A stretch of 64,000 nucleotides of DNA from Planctomycetaceae bacterium (GCA_021732785.1 JAKFUG010000003.1:248001-312000), one strand, 5' to 3'. Positions 8,410 to 17,366 are shown, counted from the stretch's first letter. Translations and numbers: made by a program. The notes: generated by a model from the letters alone, not told the origin.

Positions 8410-10107
8410 TCACGGGGTCGGATAAATTCGTTGGCCGGCGAGGTAGGTTTCGTGGACATCGATGTTCGCGATCTCGGCTTCGGGACACGATAACAAGTCC
8501 GTCTTCAGAATCACAAAGTCCGCGAGTTTTCCTATTTCTAGCGAGCCTTTTTCCCTTTCCTCGAACGTGAGGAATGCGTTGTTGATCGTGTACAGCCGCA
8601 GGGCTTCTTCGCGGGTGAGACGTTGTTCGGAATGCAACGGGCCTTCAAAGCGGCGCGGTTGCCGGGCCACGGCGATCCACATCCCGAGGAACGGATTGTA
8701 CGGGTTGACCGAGCGCTTGCTGCCGATCTTCTGCATGTGATCGGACCCGCCGCCGACGATCACACCCTGATCGAACAGCGTGCGATACGGCTGGAAGTAC
8801 GCGAGCCGGTCGTTACCGAACTGGCGATGCAGCGTGGCCCCGTCGAGCCACAACCACGCGGGTTGTAAGTCGGCGACGATGCCCAATGCTTTCATCTTCG
8901 CGATGGCGTCCGCGGACATGAAATTGCAGTGCGTGATACACGGCCGCCGCTCGCGCACGGGCAGCGTCTTGTCGATCGCGGCATACGCATCAATCAGCGC
9001 ATGCACGGCCCCATCCCCCACGGCGTGCGCGGTGAATTGCAAGTCGCGCTCCAATGCCGCGCGGGCGATTTTTTCCAGATGCTCGGGCGGGATGAACAGC
9101 AGCCCGCGGTAATCGGGATCGCGGATCGAGTAGATGTCGCTGACGCCCCACGGTTGCCGCATGTACGCGCTGCCGGTGAGCATCCCGCCATCGAGAAAGA
9201 CCTTCACACCCCGCAGCCAGATCCACGGGTTGTACGCATGCAGCGGATGCTCGGCCGCCTTCTGCAACCGCTTTTCGACTTCCTCGAATGTCCCATTGCC
9301 GTTGACCGCATACGACAGAAACACCCGGCACGTCAGTTCGTCGCGGGCCTTCAATTCCTGAAACGCAGTGACGGCATCATCCCCGGCGTTGCGGTCGGCG
9401 ATGCTCGTGATGCCGACGGAGTTGTAGTCCGCGAGCAGCTTCCGCAGGCGTTCGCGTTTCTCGTCGGGAGAAGCCGTTTTCTCGACCGATTTCGATTTCA
9501 CGAACCGCGATGCATTCCGCAGGATCCCGGTCGGTTCGCCGTCCACGTCGCGCTCGATGAGGCCGCTTTCGCCTTCGGGGATGCGGAAATCCTTGTCGAT
9601 CCCACTCAACTGCAGCGCGAGCGAGTTGAGCGCACAATCGGGGCCGGTCCGAAACGCCACAGGGTTCTTCGGCGCGACGGCGTCCAGCTCCTTCCGCGTG
9701 GGATACCGCTGGTCGCGCAGCCGGGTGATGAAGACCTGGCTGAGATTGATCCACTGCCCGTCGTCGAGTTCCTCGGCCCGCTTCGCGATGTAAGTCAGCA
9801 CATCGGCGACGGTGTCCATCTCGGGGATCGGATGATCAAACTCATACAACGCCGCCCCGGTGGAATGCACGTGGCTGTCGGTAAGTCCGGGGATCAGACA
9901 CCGCGCGCCCGCATCAATCTGTTTCGTGTCCGGCCCCGCAAGTTTCAGCACATCGGCGTTCGATCCCACCGCAACGATGCGGTCAGCCTTCACCGCAATC
10001 GCTTCCGCAATGGTGAACTTCGCATCGACCGTGACCACCTTCGCATGATGCACGATGAGATCGGGTGCGTCAGCCGCAAGGAGCATTGACAGTAGCAACA
10101 ATGTCAT
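8410..10107 (-). CDS. Exported YtcJ-type metal-dependent amidohydrolase
   Basis: A 565-residue amidohydrolase family 3 protein. After a short signal peptide (MTLLLLSMLLAADAP) comes the small beta domain (DLIVHHAKVVTVDAKFTIAEA), then the metal-binding GLTDSHVHSTG with the HxH pair, FTAHAVGDGAVH, ITHCNFM and the late GSDHMQK with the metal-ligand aspartate. YtcJ-type enzymes hydrolyse N-acyl, formamide or carbamate-like bonds; the specific substrate is unknown. The ATG at 10107 is preferred; the frame extends to a TTG at 10134. It is followed downstream by inverted repeat C, which may end its transcript. Confidence 0.9.
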   Translation of the reverse strand: MTLLLLSMLLAADAPDLIVHHAKVVTVDAKFTIAEAIAVKADRIVAVGSNADVLKLAGPDTKQIDAGARCLIPGLTDSHVHSTGAALYEFDHPIPEMDTVADVLTYIAKRAEELDDGQWINLSQVFITRLRDQRYPTRKELDAVAPKNPVAFRTGPDCALNSLALQLSGIDKDFRIPEGESGLIERDVDGEPTGILRNASRFVKSKSVEKTASPDEKRERLRKLLADYNSVGITSIADRNAGDDAVTAFQELKARDELTCRVFLSYAVNGNGTFEEVEKRLQKAAEHPLHAYNPWIWLRGVKVFLDGGMLTGSAYMRQPWGVSDIYSIRDPDYRGLLFIPPEHLEKIARAALERDLQFTAHAVGDGAVHALIDAYAAIDKTLPVRERRPCITHCNFMSADAIAKMKALGIVADLQPAWLWLDGATLHRQFGNDRLAYFQPYRTLFDQGVIVGGGSDHMQKIGSKRSVNPYNPFLGMWIAVARQPRRFEGPLHSEQRLTREEALRLYTINNAFLTFEEREKGSLEIGKLADFVILKTDLLSCPEAEIANIDVHETYLAGQRIYPTP

Positions 10108-10193
10108 CGATCCATTCCACTGAAAAGTGAACAATCCTCGCTTGCGCTTTGCGGATCACACAGATCGCGTTCATTCACGCCGACCTCCCCCCG

Positions 10194-11468
10194 TCACTGA
10201 CCGGGAGCGAACACCGGCACCAGATTCCCCGCCGCATCAAACGCCATCGGCTTGGGCACGCTCAGTATCTCCAAATCCTGCCGCCCGGCCCATTCTTTGG
10301 CGTAGGCTTCGCTCACCAGACATTCCGCGAGGTGCAGCGTGTCCGCGATTTGAATCACCCGTGCATGTGGCGGTTCGGTGAGGCCGATGGTTTGCAACGC
10401 CGCCGTGACGACTTCCTGATCGGTGTCGAACGCGATCGGCAGCATCGCGCCGGTGGGATGGTTGCCGGTGATGCAGTTGATCGCGGTCATGTTCCGGTCC
10501 ACCGCGTCGATGGTCCGCTGGTTCGTGAACTCGGACAGGCCGATCCCGGTGCCGTTGCCGTGCGTGGCTTCGGTCAGGCCGCGGACGAAAATCCGTTTGC
10601 AACGGGCGGTGTCCTTCTCGGTCGCCGCGTGGTCGTTGTACTTCCGGCCGACGACATTCGTGTCCATCCCCGTGCCGGAAATGTTCTTGCCGATCTGGTC
10701 GATGATGAGGAGATCGCACTCCGGAAACGGCAGCCGTGGCAACCACTGAATCGCGAGTTTCAACAGCGCACTTTCCCGTTCGAGAAACAGCTCCGGCGGC
10801 ACGGCTTCGATGAGGGCAGTTTCATCGTAGGCGTTCTCGACGATGGCCAACCCCGCGACGACTTTGCACTTCTTGATCACCGAAGCGGCGACGGCGGTGA
10901 TGATCTCCATGAAGCTGTAGTTGGCGATCGCGCGGTGATAGATCTTCGCCCCTTCGTGCTTGCCGAGGCCGATGAGCATCATCTTGTGCAGACCCGATTC
11001 GACATCGCCCACGAACCCGGTGTGCGGCTTCACGCGGCCTACCACGAGCACATGATCGGCCTGGGACGCGTGCTTGTCGAAGTGGACGGGAATGCCCTGC
11101 GGCGTCTGGTCGACGATGATCGTTTCCATCGACGCGCGAAGTTCACAGCCCATCGTTTCGGGGGTAATGCCGTAGTCGGCGAGGATCTTCGTCTGCCCTT
11201 CCGGAGTGCCGCCGCCGTGGCTGCCCATCGCGGGGACAATGAACGGCACCGCCCCGATGCTTTGAAGATGGACGACGACGGTCTTGATGATCTCCGCGAT
11301 GTGCGCGATGCCCCGGCTGCCCGCGGTGACGGCGACGGTGTCTCCCTGCCCGATCTTGTCTTCGAGGTGCAGCTTTACCAGTTGCTTGCGGACTTCGCCG
11401 ACACGATCGGCGAGTTCAGGAGACTCAAATTTCTGCCGGAGACGATAGAAACGGGGAAACGCGGTCAT
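10194..11468 (-). CDS. LarA-like / DUF2088 protein
   Basis: A 424-residue protein resembling nickel-pincer lactate racemase (LarA) in its N-terminal DUF2088 domain: VTAGSRGIA, PAMGSHGGGTPEGQ, VVGRVKPHTGF and GLHKMMLIGLGKHEGAKIYH correspond to the region that in LarA binds the pincer cofactor through a lysine and histidines. LarA relatives interconvert 2-hydroxyacid epimers. No larB, larC or larE homologue is nearby, so cofactor supply would have to come from elsewhere, or the protein could have another role. A GTG at 11477 is the alternative start. A short inverted repeat (CGTGAAGGA / TCCTTCACG, 11482-11508) lies just upstream and could be an operator. Confidence 0.8.
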   Translation of the reverse strand: MTAFPRFYRLRQKFESPELADRVGEVRKQLVKLHLEDKIGQGDTVAVTAGSRGIAHIAEIIKTVVVHLQSIGAVPFIVPAMGSHGGGTPEGQTKILADYGITPETMGCELRASMETIIVDQTPQGIPVHFDKHASQADHVLVVGRVKPHTGFVGDVESGLHKMMLIGLGKHEGAKIYHRAIANYSFMEIITAVAASVIKKCKVVAGLAIVENAYDETALIEAVPPELFLERESALLKLAIQWLPRLPFPECDLLIIDQIGKNISGTGMDTNVVGRKYNDHAATEKDTARCKRIFVRGLTEATHGNGTGIGLSEFTNQRTIDAVDRNMTAINCITGNHPTGAMLPIAFDTDQEVVTAALQTIGLTEPPHARVIQIADTLHLAECLVSEAYAKEWAGRQDLEILSVPKPMAFDAAGNLVPVFAPGQ

Positions 11469-11481
11469 GGAGAGCACTCAT

Positions 11482-11508
11482 CGTGAAGGAGTATCTTGAT
11501 CCTTCACG
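11482..11508. promoter_or_regulatory. Small inverted repeat upstream of the LarA-like gene
   Basis: CGTGAAGGA and TCCTTCACG are separated by 9 bases, 13 bases upstream of the chosen start of the LarA-like gene. Position and size fit an operator or a leader hairpin; no regulator gene is adjacent, so this is only a suggestion. Confidence 0.25.
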
Positions 11509-11535
11509 AGAGTCTAAGCCGAAACGGTGTCCGCT

Positions 11536-11777
11536 CCCAGTCCGGAGCGCGAGCAACGGAAGAGGGTTGGCCGCGAAAAAGACGCAAGGGGACGCAAAAG
11601 AAGAGAGGAGTTTTAGCCACAAGAGGCACAAAGGACACAAAAAGATGGATGAGAATTCCAATCCCCAAGGAATTTCGCTTTCCCTTTTTCTCCCTCTTCT
11701 TTTGTGGCTTCTGTGCCTCTTGTGGCGAACCTCTTCGCACGTCCTTTTTGCGTCCTCTTGCGCCTTTTCGCGGCTAA
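11536..11777. repeat. Composite repeat: single arm of family G plus long inverted repeat, family D
   Basis: 11536-11560 matches one arm of the family G repeat at 45118 (CCCAGTCCGGAGCGCGAGC). Immediately after it, 11567-11644 (with CCGCGAAAAAGACGCAAGGG and GCCACAAGAGGCACAAAGGA) pairs with 11699-11777 (TCTGTGCCTCTTGTGGCGAA and GCGTCCTCTTGCGCCTTTTC). The arms are about 78 bases with a 54-base loop. Related elements lie at 40456-40666 and 42197-42330. The right arm overlaps the end of the DUF423 gene and supplies its TAG stop. Confidence 0.88.
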
Positions 11778-12208
11778 CCTTCCGTCTTCTTCGCCATAGC
11801 TGCGACCGCCAGCGCGGCCCAGCCGAGGAGGAAGAAGACGCCGCCGATGGGGGTGACCATGCCCCATTTGGTGACGCCGGTCAGCGTGAGGATGTAGAGG
11901 CTGCCACTGAAGAGAATGATGCCGAGCAGGAAGCACCAGCCCGCGACATTGGCCGCTCGGCTGGGACGGCGTTCGCTCCACAGGCCGACGGCGAGCAAGG
12001 CCAGACCGTGGTACATCTGGTACTCGGCGGCGGTCTTGAAATCCCGCAGGAATTTCTCGGCGAGCGGGATCTCGCGTCCGGTGACCATCTTCGTCTTCCC
12101 GGCGTACTGTTCGACGAACTGCGTGTCCAAACCGTGAGCCGCAAACGCCCCGGTCATCACCGCGGTCCCGGCGAGAATCGCTCCGAGGCCCATCCAGAAG
12201 TTCGACAT
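11774..12208 (-). CDS. DUF423 family membrane protein
   Basis: A 144-residue inner-membrane protein of the DUF423 (YgdD-like) family with four hydrophobic segments. Family landmarks are the N-terminal LGAILAGTAVMTGAFAAHGL, the AAEYQMYHGLALLAVG segment and the C-terminal TPIGGVFFLLGWAALAVAA. The function of the family is unknown. The final residues (AKKTEG) and the stop codon run directly into inverted repeat D, suggesting that insertion of the repeat truncated or reset the C terminus, though the protein is still of normal length for the family. Confidence 0.9.
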   Translation of the reverse strand: MSNFWMGLGAILAGTAVMTGAFAAHGLDTQFVEQYAGKTKMVTGREIPLAEKFLRDFKTAAEYQMYHGLALLAVGLWSERRPSRAANVAGWCFLLGIILFSGSLYILTLTGVTKWGMVTPIGGVFFLLGWAALAVAAMAKKTEG

Positions 12209-12244
12209 CCGCTAGCAACTTTCTGATGACATGAATGGCCGGCA

Positions 12245-12323
12245 GTGTGCCACGGCTCTGTGAGCCGTGCAAATTGGCAAAGCGAGCTGCACCGACGCAT
12301 GGCCGACACGACCGTGGCACACC
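12245..12323. repeat. Diverged inverted repeat related to family A
   Basis: The left arm GTGTGCCACGGCTCTGTGAG at 12245 forms its own small hairpin (CACGGCTC...GAGCCGTG), and CGACCGTGGCACACC ends at 12323. The outer GTGTGCCAC...GTGGCACAC ends match family A but the core is CGGCT rather than CTGGC. It lies between trpS and the DUF423 gene. Confidence 0.7.
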
Positions 12324-12343
12324 ATACCGTGGATCGAAACGTG

Positions 12344-13327
12344 CTACGTCCCGGCAAGACGTTGTCCGAGGCCCATCGCATCACGCACGCGCTGCAGCAC
12401 TTGTTGGCCCTTCGCGCGGGCTTTTTTCGCCCCGTCGGCGAGCACGCGTTCCAGGTCGGCAGGTTGCGATTCCCACTTCTCCCGCCGTTCCCGAGCCGGA
12501 GCAAAATGGTTGAACGCGGCGTCGTACAACGTCTGCTTCGCTTCCCCGTAACCCATGCCGCCGGCGCGATAACGAGCCGCGAGGGCGTCCTGCTGTTCCT
12601 GCGTGGCGAAGAGTTTGTAGAGCGTGAAGACCGGGCAGGTCTCGGGGTTCTTCGGGGCTTCGACCGGCGTGGAGTCGGTTTTGATGCTCATGATCTTCTT
12701 CCGCAGCGACTTCGCGGTTTCAAAGATTTCGATGGTGTTGTTGTAGCTCTTCGACATCTTCTCGCCGTCGAGGCCGGGGACTTTTGCCGTGGATTCCATC
12801 ACCCGTGCGTTGGGCAGATGGAGAAACTCGCCGTTGTAGAGGGAGTTAATCCGCTGGGCGATGTCGCGGGTGACTTCGACGTGCTGGACCTGATCGACGC
12901 CGACCGGAACGACATCGCTGTCGTAGAGGAGAATGTCCGCCGCCATCAGTACGGGATATGTGAACAGTCCGGCGTCCGCGGCGATCCCCTTCGCGACTTT
13001 GTCCTTGTACGCATGGCACTTTTCGAGCAACGAATGCTGCGTCACCGTCATCAGCAACCACATCAGTTCGGAGACTTCGGGGACATCCGACTGCCGGAAG
13101 AGTGTCGCCTTCGCCGGATCGAGACCGAGGGCCAACAGATCGAGCGCCGCATCCGTCGTGTTCTGCGCGAGTTGTTTCGGATCCCGCACGGTCGTCAGCG
13201 CGTGCAGGTCCGCAATGAAATAAAACGCCTGTTCGTTGTCCTGCAGCGCGATGTACTGCTGGATGGCCCCAAAATAGTTCCCCCAGTGAAACCGCCCTGT
13301 GGGTTGAATGCCGGACAAAATACGCAT
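12344..13327 (-). CDS. trpS: Tryptophanyl-tRNA synthetase
   Basis: A 327-residue class I aminoacyl-tRNA synthetase that charges tRNA-Trp with tryptophan in the cytoplasm. The start [18 protein letters not shown] contains the HIGH-equivalent HWGN, and the KMSKS loop appears as [42 protein letters not shown] and [17 protein letters not shown] are typical TrpRS active-site segments. Length is normal for bacterial TrpRS. The gene stands alone, downstream of pyrD in the same orientation with an inverted repeat in the 135-base gap; no leader peptide or T-box is apparent. Confidence 0.97.
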   Translation of the reverse strand: MRILSGIQPTGRFHWGNYFGAIQQYIALQDNEQAFYFIADLHALTTVRDPKQLAQNTTDAALDLLALGLDPAKATLFRQSDVPEVSELMWLLMTVTQHSLLEKCHAYKDKVAKGIAADAGLFTYPVLMAADILLYDSDVVPVGVDQVQHVEVTRDIAQRINSLYNGEFLHLPNARVMESTAKVPGLDGEKMSKSYNNTIEIFETAKSLRKKIMSIKTDSTPVEAPKNPETCPVFTLYKLFATQEQQDALAARYRAGGMGYGEAKQTLYDAAFNHFAPARERREKWESQPADLERVLADGAKKARAKGQQVLQRVRDAMGLGQRLAGT

Positions 13328-13369
13328 GCTGAATGACTTTTCGTGGGATCGATGCTGACCGCTGATCTT

Positions 13370-13457
13370 GGCGAGCGGGGGGACGTAAGTCCCCTCGGTG
13401 ATTCATTCACAATATCGCAGGCGAATCACCGGGGGGAGTGACCTCCCCCCGCTCGCC
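13370..13457. repeat. Inverted repeat, family E (GGCGAGCGGGGGG type)
   Basis: The left arm at 13370-13404 (GGCGAGCGGGGGGACGTAAG then CCCCTCGGTGATTC) pairs with the right arm at 13422-13457 (GAATCACCGGGGGGAGTGAC then CTCCCCCCGCTCGCC). Each arm carries an internal GGGG...CCCC hairpin. A fragment of a similar element (GGCGAGCGGCGCGGCGTCAG) lies at 15794. It fills most of the pyrD-trpS gap. Confidence 0.85.
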
Positions 13458-13462
13458 CGGAT

Positions 13463-14404
13463 TTAATGTCCAGTCGCCATCATCTTCGTGACTTTGGACG
13501 GTTGCAGCGTGCCGACGACATCACTGACACTCGCGCAGCCGAGTTCATCCAGCACGGTCGACAATTGATCCACCAGTTGGAAAGACATCGACGGATTGTA
13601 AAAGTTCGCGGTGCCGATTTGCACGGCGGTGGCCCCGCAGACGAGGAACTCCATCATGTCATCGAAGGATTGGATGCCGCCGATACCGATGATGGGGATG
13701 TTCACTTTCTGGGCGACCTGCCACACGATGCGTAACGCCAGCGGTTTGATGGCCGGGCCGCTGAGACCGCCGATGCCGTTGCCGAGGATCGGTTGCCGCT
13801 TCCGCCAATCGACGGCGAGTCCCTGAAACGTGTTGATCAATGAGACGGCATCGGCCCCGCCGTCGGTTGCCGCTTGGGCAATATCAACCACGCTCGTCAC
13901 ATTCGGCGTCAGTTTCGCGATGATCGGAAACGGGCATGCGGCCCGGACGGCCGACACGACTTCCGCGGTCATTTTCGGATTCGTGCCGTAGTCCACACCG
14001 CCGCTGACGTTAGGGCACGAGATGTTCAGCTCCAGCGCCGCAATCGCCGGAAACTCGCTGAGTCGGGTCGCCATTGCCGCGAACTCCGCCGTATTCTTCC
14101 CGGCGATGTTCACGATCAGCGGAGCGCCGAGACCGAGCAGGGCTTCTAGATGCTTCGAGACGAACGCATCGAGGCCGTCGTTATCGAGGCCGATGGAGTT
14201 GAGCAGTCCCGACGCTGTTTCGACGGTGCGCGGGGGCGGATTGCCCGGCCGTGGCAGCGGCGTGACGGTCTTCGGAATGATGCCGCCGAGCTTCGAGAAA
14301 TCGGCGAACGCCTGCATTTCGCGCGCGTACCCGAACGTTCCCGACGCGACGAGAATCGGGTTGGGCAGGCGCAGGCGGTTCAGTTGTACGGACAGATCGA
14401 GCAC
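13463..14404 (-). CDS. pyrD: Dihydroorotate dehydrogenase, class 1 (1B type)
   Basis: A 313-residue FMN enzyme that oxidises dihydroorotate to orotate in pyrimidine synthesis. The active-site segment [11 protein letters not shown] carries the catalytic cysteine of class 1 enzymes (class 2 has serine here). Other FMN-site landmarks are [46 protein letters not shown] and [21 protein letters not shown]. The length and the segment [15 protein letters not shown] favour type 1B, which normally pairs with a PyrK electron-transfer subunit; no pyrK is adjacent. The start is a GTG at 14404 without an obvious ribosome binding site. Confidence 0.95.
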   Translation of the reverse strand: MLDLSVQLNRLRLPNPILVASGTFGYAREMQAFADFSKLGGIIPKTVTPLPRPGNPPPRTVETASGLLNSIGLDNDGLDAFVSKHLEALLGLGAPLIVNIAGKNTAEFAAMATRLSEFPAIAALELNISCPNVSGGVDYGTNPKMTAEVVSAVRAACPFPIIAKLTPNVTSVVDIAQAATDGGADAVSLINTFQGLAVDWRKRQPILGNGIGGLSGPAIKPLALRIVWQVAQKVNIPIIGIGGIQSFDDMMEFLVCGATAVQIGTANFYNPSMSFQLVDQLSTVLDELGCASVSDVVGTLQPSKVTKMMATGH

Positions 14405-14518
14405 GGGGCGGTCCGCGGGCAGGGTTACAGGTCGGGCAGGGATGTTACGTCATGATGGAACATCCCATGCGCGATGGTAACCGCTGTGCCGTGGTCCGGC
14501 AATCTGTCACCCTAAACA

Positions 14519-14542
14519 GCCCAGGGATGGCAATCCCTGGGC
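14519..14542. repeat. Short palindrome, family F (CCCAGGGATGGCAATCCCTG)
   Basis: A 10-bp stem GCCCAGGGAT / ATCCCTGGGC with a GGCA loop, just downstream of the small lipoprotein gene. An identical 22-base core occurs at 17367-17388 and a variant at 30266. It may work as a weak terminator; no T-run follows. Confidence 0.75.
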
Positions 14543-14554
14543 GTCAGGTATGAG

Positions 14555-14773
14555 TTAGATTACGCCGCCGTGGGTGCGGTAGGGGGTGGCGACATCGGGC
14601 ATGTCGAGGCCCCAGATGCGTTCCCAGATTTCCGGGACGTGGCGGTAGCTTTCTGATGCGAAGATCAGTTGGCGTGCCCGCACATCCGGCGACGACGAAT
14701 AAATGGGGAAGATGCAGCCGATTTGAGCGGCAGCCAACATCACCACCAGGGCAATTCCGAAGCGAGTCCGCAT
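14555..14773 (-). CDS. Small lipoprotein
   Basis: A 72-residue exported protein. The signal peptide MRTRFGIALVVMLAAAQIGC ends in a lipobox-like AQIGC, so it is probably lipidated and anchored in a membrane. The mature part (IFPIYSSSPDVRARQLIFAS...) has two tryptophan-containing motifs, IWERIWGLDMPD. The ATG at 14773 has GGAGGAG about 5 bases upstream, strongly supporting this start over the longer frame to 14881. Function unknown. Confidence 0.72.
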   Translation of the reverse strand: MRTRFGIALVVMLAAAQIGCIFPIYSSSPDVRARQLIFASESYRHVPEIWERIWGLDMPDVATPYRTHGGVI

Positions 14774-14949
14774 GTGCTCCTCCGTGAGCAAACCCATCTT
14801 GCAGGGTGGCAGAGACCGAACTGGTTGCTTGGCGGCGTGTTGAATCATGAGTGCGAAATCCATCTCGAACTCGTGACCCAACGTCTGGTCCCATTTCCGT
14901 TTCGACCAACTTCACCGGCCCTTGGTCCCCCGTTCGGAAGCCCCTGCGT

Positions 14950-15393
14950 TCAAGACGTAGGAGTTTCCGCCGAGGGAGTGGAGGCCATCGATCCGTGTGA
15001 CTCAACCGGCGGCGCGGTGGACGCATGCGACCCGAGGGGAGCCCCGTTGTGTCCCGGTGCTCCGTCTCGATCCGCGCCTTGTTGAGCCAGTAACGCTTTG
15101 CGAGCCGCCTCCTCTTCGAGTTGGCGAACCCGCTCTTCCATTTCCTTGCCGGGCTTGAACGTCACCACAAACTTCTCTGGCACAAAGACCTTGTCGCCAG
15201 TTCGTGGATTCCGTGCCTTGCGGGCCGCCCGCTTTTTCACTTCAAACACGCCGAAGTTCCGCAACTCGATGCGGCCATCCTCGACGAGGGTTTTGACAAT
15301 CGCGTCGAACGTCTTTTGGACGATCTCTTTCGTCTTCAGTTGAGTCAGCCCGATCTCTTCCGAGATCTCCTTGACGATTTCTTTCTTGGTCAC
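14950..15393 (-). CDS. HU/IHF-family DNA-binding protein with C-terminal tail
   Basis: A 147-residue protein. Residues 1-90 are a complete HU/IHF domain: [38 protein letters not shown], the DNA-intercalating arm [14 protein letters not shown] and [13 protein letters not shown]. Residues about 97-147 form a low-complexity Ala/Pro/Ser/His-rich tail absent from canonical HU (about 90 residues). It is expected to bend DNA in the nucleoid. The start is GTG at 15393 with GGAG 9 bases upstream. It could be a general HU or a specialised paralogue; the tail is the distinctive feature. Confidence 0.93.
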   Translation of the reverse strand: MTKKEIVKEISEEIGLTQLKTKEIVQKTFDAIVKTLVEDGRIELRNFGVFEVKKRAARKARNPRTGDKVFVPEKFVVTFKPGKEMEERVRQLEEEAARKALLAQQGADRDGAPGHNGAPLGSHASTAPPVESHGSMASTPSAETPTS

Positions 15394-15888
15394 GACTCAG
15401 GTCTCCCGGAACGTCCTGTCTGGACTGACCGAACACAAAGCTGTGGTCGGGTGGTGAGACTCAAGTGTAGATGCAAGCTAGACTTACTGTCAAGCAGATT
15501 CCAAAAATCGTCGTCCCAACTCCTTATTTCCCATTTTCACGTCCGCAACTTCGCCTTGTGTTTGGACGCCGCCGGGGTCTCCCGCACGATGTCCGCGACG
15601 CGCACGAAATCAGTCCGCAACAGGTACATCGGCCCGTCAAGACCGGCAACATCAACAAATTCGCTACAACCGGCATGTCTTTACAGAATCCTCAGGAACC
15701 GGCACTCGCTCGCCCAGTCGCCGCCGTTTCCATTGGTCGTTCCATGTCGTTTCTCGGATGCGAACTCGCTAAAATCGCGACACCCTTCACCAGGCGAGCG
15801 GCGCGGCGTCAGCCCGCCGTGCGATTGTATTGCAAACACCCGTCGTAACCGCATTTCCCAAAAGCACTTCCATCACGGAGCCTGCGTC
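15394..15888. other. Intergenic region without gene
   Basis: About 495 bases between the divergent HU and Tat-amidohydrolase genes. The reading frame open through it is an upstream extension of the amidohydrolase frame and lacks coding character. It should hold both promoters. A fragment of repeat family E (GGCGAGCGGCGCGGCGTCAG) lies at 15794-15820. I see nothing else. Confidence 0.6.
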
Positions 15889-16878
15889 ATGACCGCGACC
15901 ACCCGCCGACAGTTCCTCCAACAGACCGCCGCCGCAAGTCTTTTGACAGTAGTGGGTTCTGCATCCACATCCGCGGCGGAATCCAATCCCGCGTTGATGA
16001 TCGACACTCATCAGCATCTCTGGGATTTGAGCAAGTTCAAGCTACCGTGGCTGGCCGGGGCTCCCAAGATTCTGAACCAGACGTATCACATTCCCGAATA
16101 CCGCACGGCGACCACCGGCCTCAACATGCGGGCGATCTATATGGAAGTCCATGTCGATCCTGCGCAACTCGACGCCGAGGCCGATCACGTCATCGAATTG
16201 AGCCGTTCCGGAAAAGCTCCGACGACGGCCGCAGTGATCGGCAGCCGACCGGAATCTCCGGAGTTCATGAAATACGTCGAACGCTTCAAGGGCTCGCCGG
16301 TCGTGAAGGGTGTTCGCCGTGTGCTCCATGAAGAGGACACGCCGCCGGGGTATTGCCTGCAGGAGACCTTCGTCAAGAGTGTCCAGCGGTTGGGCGAACT
16401 TGGGTTGAGTTTCGATCTCTGCCTGCGGCCGACGGACTTGGCGGACGGGCTCGCGCTGGCGGAAAAATGTCCCGACACGCGGTTCATTCTCGATCACTGC
16501 GGCAATTGCGATCTCAAAGCGTTCCGACCGAAACTGGACCCGAGCAAACCCGCCGCGCACACCGCGGACGACTTCAAAAAGATCATTGAGAAGCTGGCGA
16601 AGCGACCAAACGTGATCAGCAAAATCTCCGGGATCGTTGCCGAATTGCCGGCCAGCGGTGATGCGGACGATCTCGCGCCGGTCATCAACACCTGTCTGGA
16701 CGCCTTCGGTCCGGACCGCGTTGTCTTCGGCAGCGACTGGCCCGTGTGTCTGCTGGGCCGACCGTTGCTGACATGGGTCGGAATGCTGAAGCAAATCATC
16801 GCCACCCGCCCCGCCGCCGATCAGACCAAACTCTGGTCCGGCAATGCCGCGAAGTTTTACGGGTTGAAGACCGTGTGA
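15889..16878 (+). CDS. Tat-exported amidohydrolase (amidohydrolase 2 family)
   Basis: A 329-residue protein starting with a twin-arginine signal (TTRRQFLQQTAAASLL), then a TIM-barrel amidohydrolase-2 domain. Metal-site motifs are MIDTHQHLWD (HxH), RFILDHCGNCD (histidine) and VVFGSDWPVC (aspartate). Relatives include 2-pyrone-4,6-dicarboxylate lactonase and L-fucono/rhamnono-lactonase, which hydrolyse sugar or aromatic lactones, so a lactonase role outside the cytoplasm is plausible. The ATG at 15889 is chosen because it begins the Tat signal; the open frame continues upstream to 15121 but overlaps the HU gene antisense. Confidence 0.9.
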   Translation: MTATTRRQFLQQTAAASLLTVVGSASTSAAESNPALMIDTHQHLWDLSKFKLPWLAGAPKILNQTYHIPEYRTATTGLNMRAIYMEVHVDPAQLDAEADHVIELSRSGKAPTTAAVIGSRPESPEFMKYVERFKGSPVVKGVRRVLHEEDTPPGYCLQETFVKSVQRLGELGLSFDLCLRPTDLADGLALAEKCPDTRFILDHCGNCDLKAFRPKLDPSKPAAHTADDFKKIIEKLAKRPNVISKISGIVAELPASGDADDLAPVINTCLDAFGPDRVVFGSDWPVCLLGRPLLTWVGMLKQIIATRPAADQTKLWSGNAAKFYGLKTV

Positions 16879-16945
16879 GATCAAGTTGTAGGACAGGTTC
16901 CCGCGGCCCTATTTGACGGGATTCTGTCAGCACGATAATTGCCAT

Positions 16946-17025
16946 AGTGTGCCACTGGCTCTGCCAGCGTCTTTGGAAAAGTGCGTCACATCAAAAAAGA
17001 CACTGGCAGAGCCAGTGGCACACTA
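16946..17025. repeat. Inverted repeat, family A
   Basis: Third full copy: AGTGTGCCACTGGCTCTGCC at 16946 and GAGCCAGTGGCACACT ending at 17025, with a distinct loop. It lies between the Tat-amidohydrolase and the methyltransferase pseudogene. Confidence 0.9.
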
Positions 17026-17047
17026 TGCAAAGTCAGGATGCTTCCTC

Positions 17048-17358
17048 ATGACGACACCACCGGATGATTCCACCACACGGTTTTCCTTGCGGGTCGACCA
17101 CTATGTGCGCTGCCGACCGAGCTATCCCGCGGAAGTGTGGGATGTCCTCGTGAAAGCGGTTGGTCTGCATGCGGGATCAGTGATCGCGGATGTGGGCAGC
17201 GGGGACGGGTATTGTCGTCATCGTACACGCCGGGACCGGAGCATCCGCGGTACGGGGCGATGCTTGCGGCGGTGGAGGAACTCTTCGTGGCACACCAGCA
17301 GAACGGCGTTGTGACGTTTGAGTATGACACGGAGATTTATGCTGGGCGCTTGCAATAA
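17048..17358 (+). pseudogene. Class I SAM-dependent methyltransferase, internally deleted
   Basis: The first part reads MTTPPDDSTTRFSLRVDHYV then RPSYPAEVWDVL and ends at IADVGSGDG, the start and SAM-binding motif I of a class I methyltransferase. Immediately afterwards the frame is lost, and from about 17218 a different frame (+2 bases) reads SYTPGPEHPRYGAMLAAVEE and VTFEYDTEIYAGRLQ, the usual C terminus of the same family. Everything between (normally about 140-150 residues) is missing. A single deletion near 17205-17218 explains both the loss and the frameshift. AGGA lies 8 bases before the ATG. Confidence 0.8.
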
Positions 17359-17366
17359 ATGAACAC

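Noticed and set aside
8929-10089. 386-codon open frame on the plus strand
   Set aside because: Antisense to the YtcJ-type amidohydrolase.
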